Source: Gordonia sp. SID5947
GTDB taxonomy: Bacteria; Actinomycetota; Actinomycetes; Mycobacteriales; Mycobacteriaceae
Direction of reading: 5' to 3'
DNA: 64,000 bases
NCBI RefSeq assembly: GCF_009862785.1
Contig: NZ_WWHU01000001.1
Coordinates: 62,001 to 126,000, forward strand
Shown: positions 35,315 through 43,693 of the stretch, piece after piece
How the letters are laid out: every line of letters begins with the position of its first letter
Position numbering within the stretch: the stretch's first letter is position 1
Made by a program: the position numbers and the translations under genes
Notes under the pieces: model-generated
The model's database searches: none
What the model was told of the DNA's origin: nothing
What the model saw: the letters and a program-made list of their open reading frames with translations, nothing else

Positions 35315-36282
35315 GCACGAGCCCGATCCTCACCGTCGACATCGCGCAGTGGCGGGCCGGGGGAGCGGCGGCCGATCAGGTGTGCGCGGCCGTCGACGAG
35401 TCACTGCAGAAGGCGGGTTTCCTCCTCGTGACCGGACACGGCATCGATCCCGATCTGCCTGCAGCGTTGCGGGCCGCTGCCCGCCGGTTCTTCGCGCTGC
35501 CCACGCAGATCAAGGAGCAGTACTCGGTGGCAGTGGGCGGCCGCGGTTGGATCGGGCCGGGAATGGAGGCCAACGGTTACGCCGAGGGGACCGAGACGCC
35601 GCCGGATCTGAAGGAGACATACAACTCGGGCGCGCAGACCCGGGTGGGCGTGCCGGCGGTCGACGATTACTGGTTCGCACCGGACGTCTGGCCGACGGAG
35701 GTACCGCTCCTGCGAGAGTTGTTCACCGCGTGGACTTCTCAGGTGAAGGCGCTCTCCGACGATCTGCTCGCGCTCATGTCGGCGTCGTTGGGGCTCGTCG
35801 GCGACGCCAATCCGTTCCAGGGATTGGCGGGCAACTCCACCTGGACGTCGAACATCAACCACTATCCGCCGATGGCAGTGGTGGGAGATCCGCAGCCCGG
35901 TCAGTTCCGGATCGGTCCGCACACCGACTTCGGCACGGTCACGGTGCTCGATCGGGAGCCCGGCGCGGGTGGGCTCCAGGTGTACAGCGACGAGAGTGGC
36001 TGGGCCGATGCACCATTCGATCCGGACGCGCTGACCATCAACATCGGTGATCTGCTCGAGTACTGGTCAGGCGGCCGGTGGCCGGCCGGGCGGCATCGTG
36101 TCCTGCCGCCGCAACCCGATGCTCCGGAAGAAGACCTGGTGTCGTTGATCTTCTTCTACGAACTCGATCATGACGCGATCGTGTCACCCCTCGAACCGCC
36201 GATCGGACGGCGGGCCGGGCTGGGACCGGTGGTCTCCGGGGATTTCATCAAGGAGAGGCTCGACGCCATCACGGTGGGCTGA
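35311..36282 (+). CDS. isopenicillin N synthase-like Fe(II) oxygenase, lacks RXS Arg
   Basis: 323 residues of the IPNS/DIOX family. The N-terminal DIOX_N part is at about 5-120. The iron ligands are His204 and Asp206 (P-H-T-D-F-G) and His262 (R-H-R-V). In this family an R-x-S motif about ten residues later binds 2-oxoglutarate; here it reads L-V-S (D-L-V-S-L-I-F-F), so the Arg is missing. It is translationally coupled to the deaminase, so it probably oxidises a pyrimidine or purine, as thymine hydroxylase and xanthine dioxygenase do. A different co-substrate or docking mode seems likely. Confidence 0.87.
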   Translation: MSTSPILTVDIAQWRAGGAAADQVCAAVDESLQKAGFLLVTGHGIDPDLPAALRAAARRFFALPTQIKEQYSVAVGGRGWIGPGMEANGYAEGTETPPDLKETYNSGAQTRVGVPAVDDYWFAPDVWPTEVPLLRELFTAWTSQVKALSDDLLALMSASLGLVGDANPFQGLAGNSTWTSNINHYPPMAVVGDPQPGQFRIGPHTDFGTVTVLDREPGAGGLQVYSDESGWADAPFDPDALTINIGDLLEYWSGGRWPAGRHRVLPPQPDAPEEDLVSLIFFYELDHDAIVSPLEPPIGRRAGLGPVVSGDFIKERLDAITVG

Positions 36283-36324
36283 ACCCTCCTACCGGGGTCT
36301 CGCGTGGCTTCCGGACATGCCAAC

Positions 36325-36354
36325 GGCTCCGTCGATCGGGTGATCGACGGAGCC
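36325..36354. terminator. bidirectional terminator between the oxygenase and htrA
   Basis: A perfect 13-bp stem (36325-36337 with 36342-36354) around a four-base GGGT loop, in the 92-base gap between two convergent genes. Confidence 0.85.
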
Positions 36355-36374
36355 GCCCCGCTCCCCGGGGTTCT

Positions 36375-37724
36375 CTACGGCACCAGTCCGAAGGGGCTGC
36401 CGCCGAAGGGCAGTCGCGAACCGCCGGACTCGCCGCCCTGGCCGCCGGACTCGCCGCCCTGGCTGCCGGATTCCGGAATGGTCGTCTGCTCCTTGTCGAC
36501 AGTGCTGCCGAGCTTCACCTGCACGGTCCGCGCGTGGTTCCCCGACCCCACGGTGACCGGGACGGTCTCACCAGGAGCGTGGGTCAGGACCTGGGCCATC
36601 AGGTCGGCGTAGTCGCTGATCGGGGTATCGCCGATCTTGGTGATGACGTCACCTGCCTTGACGCCCGCGTCCGCCGCGGCGCCGCCCGATTGCACGGCCG
36701 AGACCTGCGCACCTTCCACGGTCTGGTTTCCGTTGCCTGGGCTCAGCGAACCCGACACTCCCAGAACGGGTTTGGTCGCGTGACCGTCCTGCAGCAGTTC
36801 GTCGGCGATGCGCTTGGCAGCGTTGATCGGGATGGCGAAGCCGAGTCCGTAGGCCTGCACACCGCCGCCGGCGCCCTGACCGGTGTCCACTGCGGAATTG
36901 ACCCCGACGACCTGACCTTGCAGATTCACCAGCGGGCCACCGGAGTTGCCCGGATTGATCGGTGTGTCGGTCTGCAGACCGTTGTACACGGTGAGGCCCG
37001 AACCGCTCTCGTCGCCGGCCGTGACCGTGCGTGACAGTGCGCTGACGATACCGGAGGTGACCGTGTTCGACAGGTTCTCGGGGCTGCCCACCGCGACAAC
37101 CTGTTCACCGACCTGCAGACCGCTCGAATCACCGAGCGTGGCCGGGGTGAGTCCCGAGGCGTTGTCGAGCTTGATGACCGCCAGATCGTACGACGGGGAG
37201 GTGCCGGTGACCTTGGCGGTGTGGGTCTTGTCGTCACTGGTCGTGACCTGGATGGTGCTGCCGTTGCCGGCAGCCGAGACCACATGGTTGTTGGTCAGCA
37301 CGTAGCCGTCGGGGGAGAGCACGATGCCGCTGCCGACCGCGGTGCCCTGTCCGGTGCTCACCTTGATGTCGGCGGCGGATTTCGATGCCACCTGCGCGGC
37401 ATAGGTCACCGAGCCCGGCTTGACGTCCGCAGCGTTGGCCGCGGCGGCGGGCTGCGAGGTGAGTGAGGGTACCGACGGGCTCGCATCGGAACGATCCAGT
37501 AGCGCACTACCGCCCACGCCGACCGCACCGCCGACGAGGCCGGCGAGCAGCGCGGTCGCGACGATCGGCTTCGTCAGACTGCGCGGTCGAGCCGGAGGCG
37601 GTGACGGATAGGCGCTCGTCGCCTGGGGATCCCAGTGTGTGGTCGGCGGATGGTACGCACTCTGCTGGGTGAAAGGTTCGGTGACCGGGCTGTTGTCGCC
37701 CTCGGTCGGCTGGGATTGGTTCAC
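36375..37724 (-). CDS. HtrA/PepD-type membrane serine protease
   Basis: 449 residues. A Pro-rich cytoplasmic N-terminus (1-50), one membrane helix (52-72), a trypsin-like domain with His147, Asp180 and Ser261 (G-N-S-G-G-P), then a PDZ domain (about 315-405). The C-terminal tail is Gly/Glu/Ser-rich with a perfect 21-bp repeat. It should degrade or refold envelope proteins, as mycobacterial PepD does. GTG 37724 is the start. There is no obvious partner gene next to it. Confidence 0.94.
   Translation of the reverse strand: MNQSQPTEGDNSPVTEPFTQQSAYHPPTTHWDPQATSAYPSPPPARPRSLTKPIVATALLAGLVGGAVGVGGSALLDRSDASPSVPSLTSQPAAAANAADVKPGSVTYAAQVASKSAADIKVSTGQGTAVGSGIVLSPDGYVLTNNHVVSAAGNGSTIQVTTSDDKTHTAKVTGTSPSYDLAVIKLDNASGLTPATLGDSSGLQVGEQVVAVGSPENLSNTVTSGIVSALSRTVTAGDESGSGLTVYNGLQTDTPINPGNSGGPLVNLQGQVVGVNSAVDTGQGAGGGVQAYGLGFAIPINAAKRIADELLQDGHATKPVLGVSGSLSPGNGNQTVEGAQVSAVQSGGAAADAGVKAGDVITKIGDTPISDYADLMAQVLTHAPGETVPVTVGSGNHARTVQVKLGSTVDKEQTTIPESGSQGGESGGQGGESGGSRLPFGGSPFGLVP
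36421..36462. repeat. 21-bp direct repeat inside the HtrA tail
   Basis: Two perfect adjacent copies (36421-36441, 36442-36462), coding for repeated G-G-E-S-G-G-Q. Slippage here would change tail length without a frameshift. Confidence 0.8.
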
Positions 37725-37862
37725 GACACCACGATGCCGTCGCCGTATGAGAGAAGGTGAAGAAACGGACCACTGGTTTCCTGTCAGTTCACACTGTGGC
37801 GTCTCAGGTGATTCCGAGAAACGGTGGCGTCCACCGCTGCTGGACGCGGGCCGGGGCCGGCG

Positions 37863-38459
37863 TCAGCGCAGCACCAGCGATGCCGCCTGCTCGACGACGG
37901 CGTCCAGATCGTCGCCGAGGTGGCCGGCGAGCCACTGTTGGGCGAGCTCGGCCATCGCTCCGGTGAACATGATGGCGCCGACCCGGCCGGCAACTCCGTC
38001 GGGAAGACGCTGAGCTGCAACAGTTTCGGTGAGAACCAACTCCATGAGCAGATCCTGGGTCGCCACTCGCCGGGAGACGAGCACCGGATTCGACCGGCCC
38101 TCGGTGAACAGGATGCGTCCCCGTCTCGGATCGCCCGAACCGAAGCCGAGAACGGCGCGGATGCCGGCGGTGGTCCTGGCCCGGATGGATGGCCCGGCCG
38201 ATGCCATGGCCTTCTCCACGACGGTGGCGAGCTCCTGGGCAACCACGTCGTAGAGCGCGCCGAGCAACTCGTCGGTGTCGGCGAAGCTCTCGTAGAAGTA
38301 GCGGGTGTTGAGCTCGCACTCGCGGCAGACCGATCGCACCGACAGTCCGGGCGCACCTGACCTGCCGAACACGGTGAACGCGGCGTCGACGATCAGTGCG
38401 CGTCGTTCCGCGCGTCGGTCGGTCAGCGGGACGCCGGCCCATCTGGTGGGGCTGGACAT
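37863..38459 (-). CDS. TetR family regulator
   Basis: 198 residues. The HTH is at about 15-60 (G-L-S-V-R-S-V-C-R-E-C-E-L-N-T-R-Y-F-Y-E-S-F). The C-terminal ligand domain is not specific. It diverges from the DUF2236 oxygenase and probably represses it, using the repeated elements at 38497-38534. ATG 38459 follows TACGCT by six bases. Confidence 0.9.
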   Translation of the reverse strand: MSSPTRWAGVPLTDRRAERRALIVDAAFTVFGRSGAPGLSVRSVCRECELNTRYFYESFADTDELLGALYDVVAQELATVVEKAMASAGPSIRARTTAGIRAVLGFGSGDPRRGRILFTEGRSNPVLVSRRVATQDLLMELVLTETVAAQRLPDGVAGRVGAIMFTGAMAELAQQWLAGHLGDDLDAVVEQAASLVLR

Positions 38460-38465
38460 CGATTC

Positions 38466-38471
38466 AGCGTA
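38466..38471 (-). promoter_or_regulatory. -10 element, leaderless start of the TetR gene
   Basis: TACGCT on the minus strand, six bases before ATG 38459. Confidence 0.5.
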
Positions 38472-38496
38472 CGTGTGTCGACGAGATCCGATCAAG

Positions 38497-38534
38497 TTCT
38501 GGTCACATGCGTATCCAGACGATATTCTGGTCAC
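38497..38534. promoter_or_regulatory. candidate TetR operator with direct repeats
   Basis: TTCTGGTCAC occurs twice, at 38497-38506 and 38525-38534, 28 bases apart (near three helical turns). The first copy also belongs to an inverted repeat TCTGG/CCAGA. CATGCG and CGCATG lie inverted around the pair. The site sits between the divergent regulator and oxygenase. Confidence 0.45.
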
Positions 38535-38570
38535 GCATGTAGCCACAACCGACTGCGAGGACGAGATTCG

Positions 38571-39592
38571 ATGTCGATTTCCCTGGGTTCGCTTCCGTTC
38601 CCCTTTCCCTTGCCGCATCAACTGGCTGGCATGTGGCTCAACGATCGTTTCGACGAGAACATCAGGTCCAAGTACTTCCGTGGGATGGAGTTCTCGGAGC
38701 CGGTCGGGGACCCGGGATGGTTCGGGCCGGAGAGTGCGACCTGGTATGTCCATTCCCATACGCCCGCGCTCATCTTCGGCCTGCAATGTGCGTCGTATCT
38801 GGAGCGGCTGGACCCGAGCATCTTCTGGATGGGCGTGCACCATTCGCGTCTCGTCCAGAAGGACGACGACGGTGAGCCCACCGGACGTATCGACCCCGCC
38901 GGTGCGGCGGTGCGCCTGGGGCATTCGGTGGCCTTCTTCATCGGCACCGCATATGGATCCACCGAGACCGCGCAACGGCTCGCGAAGACGGTGCGGGCCA
39001 TGCATCACACCATCAAGGGCACCCGGCCCGACGGGCTCGCCTACGACGCGGACGATCCGGAATGGTTGCGGTGGAACTACGCCACGGTGGTCTGGGGATC
39101 GCCACGGCGCATGAGATCTATCATCCGAAGCCGTTGCGGGGCGCGGAACTGGATCGGTACTACTCGGAATTCGTCCGCGTCGGGCATGCACTCGGCGGTA
39201 CCGATCTGCCCGCCACCAAGGCCGACACACTGGCGTGCCTTGCCGAGTATCTGCCGAGACTGGCTGTGACACATGGCAATGCGGTCGCGACCGGGCCGAA
39301 TCTCACGAATCCGGCCCAAGCTGCGGTCGACTGGGCGATCCGGGACACGATGCCGGACTGGGCGGCGCAACTGGTGATGCATCGCGCACCCAACCCGATC
39401 GAACGCCGGGCACGCCGCAGCGCGGTCTGGGCGGCGCTGAACGGTCTCCACGCCACCATGGGCGAGGCACCCGAGTTCGCCGCCGCCAGGGCCAGGGTCG
39501 CGGACGGCACGACCGTGCCGCATACCGAACCACCACGTGACGTGTGGTCGGACCCTGCGCTCGACCGGTCCGAGGTGGAGGCGGCACTCTGA
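38571..39592 (+). pseudogene. DUF2236 (MpaB-like) oxygenase, frameshifted
   Basis: Members of DUF2236 include latex-clearing Lcp-like and mycophenolate MpaB-type haem oxygenases. Frame one from ATG 38571 covers the first two thirds, with H-T-P-A-L-I-F-G and H-H-T-I-K-G-T near residue 145, and leaves frame in the G-run 39094-39097. The next frame restores G-I-A-T-A-H-E-I-Y and runs to 39592. One added G gives a 340-residue protein with all conserved His. GAGGACGAG upstream of ATG 38571 is a fair ribosome binding site. A sequence error is likely. Confidence 0.85.
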
Positions 39593-39632
39593 CGGACATG
39601 CTGGACAGAGGTGGCCACACGCGGGTGTGCGA

Positions 39633-39785
39633 TCAGCGGCGTGCGGCGATCTCGTCGCCGAGTCGATAGTAATCGGCAAGTGGTGACGCACCGCCGCTCC
39701 AGAACCGTCCCGGATCGAATCAGTTGGCGCCCTTCGTTGCCTCGAGGGCGCTGATGCCGATGACCGCCCGGCGCGCCGTTCTCAT
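39633..39785 (-). pseudogene. possible 50-codon ORF with in-frame TGA
   Basis: From ATG 39785 the frame reads 21 residues (M-R-T-A-R-R-A-V-I-G-I-S-A-L-E), meets TGA at 39720-39722, then continues F-D-P-G-R-F-W-S-G-G-A-S-P-L-A-D-Y-Y-R-L-G-D-E-I-A-A-R-R to a second stop. The second half looks protein-like. It may be a small gene with a nonsense mutation or a chance ORF. I do not recognise it. This and the uORF below are all I see in the 306 bases between the oxygenase and the PHP gene. Confidence 0.25.
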
Positions 39786-39820
39786 CTCCGTAGCGCACGG
39801 GTGCAGCGGAGATCAGACAC

Positions 39821-39826
39821 TATCCT
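39821..39826 (+). promoter_or_regulatory. -10 element before the PHP leader ORF
   Basis: TATCCT (TANNNT) seven bases before ATG 39834, at leaderless distance for the upstream ORF, not for the PHP gene itself. Confidence 0.4.
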
Positions 39827-39833
39827 CGAGCAC

Positions 39834-39902
39834 ATGCAGCTACATCGGCCACACGCGGCGGCGCAGGGCCGGACCGCCGGCCGGCCCGGCGAATCATCAT
39901 GA
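39834..39902 (+). CDS. leaderless upstream ORF coupled to the PHP gene
   Basis: A 22-residue ORF (M-Q-L-H-R-P-H-A-A-A-Q-G-R-T-A-G) whose TGA overlaps the PHP start as ATGA. A -10 hexamer lies seven bases upstream. Its role would be to bring ribosomes to the PHP start, which has no ribosome binding site. It has no Cys, Trp or other run that would suggest attenuation. It is a prediction from spacing only. Confidence 0.4.
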   Translation: MQLHRPHAAAQGRTAGRPGESS

Positions 39903-40957
39903 GGGCCTTTGTCCCGCTCGACGCCCCGGTGGGCCCGGTGGAGGCGCTGACACGGATCGCGTGGTTGCTGGAGAGGAAGCGGGAGAGCACTTACCGCGTG
40001 GAGGCCTTCCGCAAGGCGGCCCGCGCTGCGGAACGCGCCGGTGTTGACGAGCTGACCGCACGCACCACTGCGGGGACGCTCACCGAGATCGCCGGGATCG
40101 GCAAGGCCACGGCGTCGGTCATCTCGGCAGCGGTTGCCGGTGAGATGCCTGGTTACCTGGCGGACGTGCAGCAGGGCGCCGTGGAACCTCTCGCCGTCGG
40201 CGGCGGCGACCTCTATCGGGCCGCCCGCGGCGACCTGCACGCCCACACCGACTGGAGCGACGGCGGCGCCCCCCTCGACGAGATGGCCGCCGCGGCGACC
40301 GCGCTGGGACAGGAATGGCTCACCATCACCGACCATTCGCCGCGTCTGACGGTGGCGAACGGGCTGAGCCCGCAGCGACTCCGACGTCAGATCGACGACA
40401 TCGAAGCGCTGAACCGGGTTTCGGACGGCATGGTCCGCGTCCTGACCGGTATCGAGGTCGACATCCTCGACGACGGTTCGCTCGACCAGACCGACGAACT
40501 GCTCGAGCGTCTCGACGTGGTCACCGCGTCGGTGCATTCGAAACTCAGGATGGATGCGGCGCCGATGACGAGACGGTTGGTGGCGGCGGTGTCCGATCCG
40601 CGGGTGAACGTGCTCGGACACTGCACGGGCCGTCGTGTGACCGGCGGTCGAGGTGCGCGTCCGCCGTCGGCCTTCGATGCCCGAGAAGTGTTCGCCGCGT
40701 GCGCCGAGCACGGCACAGCCGTGGAGATCAACTCCCGGCCCGAACGCGTGGATCCGCCGGACGACCTCATCGAGTTGGCGCGTGACCTCGGCTGTCTGTT
40801 CGCCATCGATTCGGACGCGCACGCGCCGGGACAGTTGGAGTTCACCGCGCTCGGTGCCGAACGCGCGGAGCGTCTCGGCATCGATCCAGATCGGATCGTG
40901 ACCACCTGGGCCGTCGACAGGCTGCTCGGCTGGACGGCCGGCGGCACCCGGCCGTAG
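39899..40957 (+). CDS. PHP domain phosphoesterase with PolX-like N-terminus
   Basis: 352 residues. The N-terminal 100 residues resemble the helix-hairpin-helix part of bacterial PolX (E-I-A-G-I-G-K-A-T-A near 65). The PHP metal motifs are H-A-H-T-D-W-S-D near 115, T-D-H-S near 145, E near 185, S-V-H-S near 215, G-H-C-T near 240 and S-D-A-H near 305. The polymerase core of PolX is absent. It probably acts on DNA 3' ends or on a small phosphoester. A GTG at 39929 is an alternative start. Confidence 0.88.
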   Translation: MRAFVPLDAPVGPVEALTRIAWLLERKRESTYRVEAFRKAARAAERAGVDELTARTTAGTLTEIAGIGKATASVISAAVAGEMPGYLADVQQGAVEPLAVGGGDLYRAARGDLHAHTDWSDGGAPLDEMAAAATALGQEWLTITDHSPRLTVANGLSPQRLRRQIDDIEALNRVSDGMVRVLTGIEVDILDDGSLDQTDELLERLDVVTASVHSKLRMDAAPMTRRLVAAVSDPRVNVLGHCTGRRVTGGRGARPPSAFDAREVFAACAEHGTAVEINSRPERVDPPDDLIELARDLGCLFAIDSDAHAPGQLEFTALGAERAERLGIDPDRIVTTWAVDRLLGWTAGGTRP

Positions 40958-40966
40958 CCCTGACGG

Positions 40967-41542
40967 TCACCGGGAGGTGACTCCCGTGATCGGCATGGCG
41001 CCGCGGATCGCCTGACGAAAGTCCTTCATCGCCCGTGTGAGGTGGTCGGGGCTGGTCACGAGTACCGCTCCGGTGGAGCGGCCGGCGAACAGGATTCGGG
41101 CGCAATTCCGGGCATTCTCCACCGTGCTCCGTGAGTGGTTCTCGGCAGTGATCCTGGTCGGGGCTACGTCACGGGCGACCAGCCATCCCTTCATCGCCTG
41201 GGCCTCGGTCCGTCCTCCTCGCGGGAGTCCTCCCGTGGTGATCACCTGAGCTTGCGGGAACTCGCGGGTCAGCGGCAAAGCCGCTCGAAGACGTTGGATG
41301 AGAACCGGTTTCATTGAACCGTCATGGTTGAGTGCAGCCCCGAGGACGACGATGCGTGTACCGAACGGGTTGATACGCAGCAGAAGTGGTATGCCGGGTC
41401 CGGACACCTGTCGAGTGGCCTCGCCGACGGCGGCCGAGCCCGGTGCCGCGGTGGCAGATGTGGTGTGCAGCAACCCGCCGACCAGCATTCCCGTGGCGAT
41501 CACGATGGTCATGTAGCGAAAAATAGTGTGCCGAAATGGCAT
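40967..41542 (-). CDS. secreted YdcF/DUF218-like protein
   Basis: 191 residues. A signal or anchor segment (about 8-33) is followed by the DUF218 core: I-V-V-L-G-A-A-L-N near 65, V-I-T-T-G-G near 100 and E-N-H-S-R-S-T-V-E-N-A near 135. Members include SanA-like and ElyC proteins of envelope biogenesis; some bind SAM. GGGAGGA is nine bases before ATG 41542. Confidence 0.88.
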   Translation of the reverse strand: MPFRHTIFRYMTIVIATGMLVGGLLHTTSATAAPGSAAVGEATRQVSGPGIPLLLRINPFGTRIVVLGAALNHDGSMKPVLIQRLRAALPLTREFPQAQVITTGGLPRGGRTEAQAMKGWLVARDVAPTRITAENHSRSTVENARNCARILFAGRSTGAVLVTSPDHLTRAMKDFRQAIRGAMPITGVTSR

Positions 41543-41967
41543 TGATCGTTGTCCTCCCCGTTTGAGTGCGTTGCGTGGCCTTCCTTGCGGCCGACCGTGC
41601 GGTCCCCCCGGACAACGCGTGGGACAGATGCTAGGGCCTCGTTCGTCAGAATGCCAGGCCCCGCCGCAGGTGACACACATGTGTCGAGAAGGGTCCGAGT
41701 CGGACGATTGACCGAGTCTGCCGTACAGCATCCTCGGCATCGAATTCCTCTGTCCGGCAATGTATTGCGATTTTCGATCGGTGAGCGATCGCTCGGTCGT
41801 GGACTACCTGGATGTTGTTCGGGGTTAGCGATGTCAAAACCGGCGATTCGGCTGTTTCCCTGCTGGTTCGTGCCTACCGTTGCACTGCAATCTGTGCTCG
41901 CGGACACGCATTCGGACCGGGGGCCTGGTGGTCTGTGGCACGCACGTCACGGGAAAGGAAAGTTCAG
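41543..41967. other. intergenic region with two palindromes
   Basis: 425 bases without a convincing gene. It is the shared upstream region of the divergent YdcF-like gene and the lipase. It holds perfect palindromes ACACATGTGT (41675-41684) and GAGCGATCGCTC (41783-41794), either of which could be an operator. Confidence 0.5.
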
Positions 41968-43082
41968 ATGGGTCAAACGACTGAGCGGGGCGGAGCGTTG
42001 CGCCGACGGCTCCTGGGGGCTCGATCGCCGTCGCTGCGGCGTTGTCGTTCGGGTTGGGAACAGCGGTGCCGGCATCGGCCGCCACCCAGCAGGATCTCAA
42101 CGCCACGATCAAGGCGGGTCTCGAGAAGCCGGTTGCCGACGACGTCATCCTCGGCGGTTCGAGCACATGGAAGACACCGACCGGCAGCGGTCGGCCCGAA
42201 GACGACTTCTGGAAGGCGTTCGGCAACGGTCTGCGGGCACCCGATGTCGCACCACCGGGCGCCAACGACTGGAACTGCACACCTTCCGATGGCCAGGAGC
42301 CCGTTGTTCTCGTCCACGGAACATGGGAGAACGCGTACGACAACTGGGCGTATCTGGCACCGAATCTCAAACGCGCCGGGATGTGTGTCTATGCGCTGAA
42401 CTACGGAATCCTGGGCCTGGCACAGGGCGGCGGTCTGGGGAGCGTGCTCCCGGGTGCCTACGGCACCGGCGACATCGCGCAGTCGGCCACACAGCTGGCC
42501 GCCTTCGTCGATCGGGTCCGATCATCGACGGGCGCATCGAAGGTGAACATCGTGGGTCACTCGCAGGGCGGCTTGATGGCGCGCCAATACCTCAAGTTCG
42601 ACGGCGGCGCCGACAAGGTGGATCAGCTCGTGACGCTCGGGGCGACCAATCACGGAACCACCCTGCTGGGCATCGGCGCACTCGGACGCACCATCAACAA
42701 TGCCGGGATCGACGTCCTCGGCCCGGTCGCGCTGGGTGTCGGCGTCTCGGGCATCCAGCAGGTCTACGACTCGCAGTTCCTCAAGAAGCTCAATGCCGGC
42801 GGCGACACGGTGCCCGGGGTGAAATACACGATCATCGCGTCGCGGTATGACGAGGTCACCACGCCGTACCAGTCGACCTTCTTGCAGGGCCCGGACGTTC
42901 GCAACATCACGCTGCAGGACGGGTGCGGGATAGATACGTCCGATCATCTGGCGATGAGCTACTCGAAGCGGGCCGTGTCGATCGTGCTCAACACGTTCGG
43001 GGCGAAGATCGCGACGACGCCTGGCGGGCCGGCGGTTCCGGTACCGGTGGTGTGCGGACCGAATGCGTGGCTCATCGGCTGA
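41968..43082 (+). pseudogene. secreted lipase (Lipase_2 family), frameshifted
   Basis: ATG 41968, with a good AAAGGAAAG ribosome binding site, starts the signal n-region (M-G-Q-T-T-E-R-G-G-A-L-R-R-R-L-L-G) in one frame; the hydrophobic core and mature enzyme are in another. One G missing in the run 42015-42019 explains this, and adding it gives 371 residues with a normal signal peptide. The lipase part has the oxyanion stretch V-V-L-V-H-G-T-W, the nucleophile elbow G-H-S-Q-G-G and a late S-D-H-L-A-M His. The family hydrolyses triacylglycerols. A sequence error is likely. Confidence 0.88.
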
Positions 43083-43213
43083 GTGAACACCGACGCGCGC
43101 GGTGCGACCGGTCCCCGGTTTCACCGCGCGCGACGGTGGCGGAGACGGTCGAACCTGTGGAGACTGGAGGCACACGGCACATCTGCCGCGGCCCGCTGCA
43201 TCAGGAGGCTCAC

Positions 43214-43597
43214 ATGGCGGACAACAACGGACCATTCGGGATGAGCCCGGAGGATTTCGACCGGTTCGCACGCGAGGCCACCGATGGTGTCCGCGACATG
43301 GTCGGGAGGTTCCTGGCGAGCCCCGGAGGCCAGGGCGGTGCATGGTCGTCGATGTTCGAGGACACCCGGCGCCGCGCGCAACGTGAACCCGAGACGACAG
43401 GTGACACCGGCACGGGTGTGTGGGCGATCTTCGTCGTCGACGACGCCGGGGGTGCTCGCGTCGAGCAGGTCTACGCCACCGAACTCGAAGCTCTTCGTGC
43501 CAACAAGCACAACACGGACGCGAAGCGGAAGGTCCGGTTCCTGCCGTACGGCATCGCGGTGAGCGCGCTCGACGAGGATGACGTCACCGACGCCTGA
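43214..43597 (+). CDS. conserved hypothetical protein
   Basis: 127 residues. An acidic, disordered-looking N-terminus (to about 70) leads to a compact domain, G-V-W-A-I-F-V-V-D-D near 75 and A-N-K-H-N-T-D-A-K-R-K-V-R-F-L-P-Y-G near 100, which I believe recurs in Mycobacteriales. No function is known. AGGAGG at the right distance supports ATG 43214. It lies upstream of the guanidine element, but I cannot link it to guanidine. Confidence 0.8.
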   Translation: MADNNGPFGMSPEDFDRFAREATDGVRDMVGRFLASPGGQGGAWSSMFEDTRRRAQREPETTGDTGTGVWAIFVVDDAGGARVEQVYATELEALRANKHNTDAKRKVRFLPYGIAVSALDEDDVTDA

Positions 43598-43635
43598 TCG
43601 CCGGTTTGCTAGCCTGAATCGGTCGATGGCGACAC

Positions 43636-43677
43636 CCGGACGAGCCCGCCGTACCCGGCCGACGACAAGACGGTGGC
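43636..43677 (+). ncRNA. guanidine-III riboswitch (mini-ykkC class III)
   Basis: A 42-base element that matches, from memory, the Thermobifida fusca guanidine-III aptamer used for crystal structures: it opens CCGGACGAG, has GCCGTACCCGG in the middle, then GACAAGACGG and closes GTGGC. CCGG (43636-43639) pairs with CCGG at 43655-43658, GCC with GGC, and the ACGA/GACGG segments give the pseudoknot. The gdx ribosome binding site GGAGGT follows four bases later, so guanidinium binding would expose it. Confidence 0.85.
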
Positions 43678-43693
43678 TGTGGAGGTCACCGCC

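Noticed and set aside
42015..42019. Phase variation of the lipase by the G-run
   Set aside because: Runs of 5-6 are too short for typical phase variation, and three other genes show the same one-base loss.
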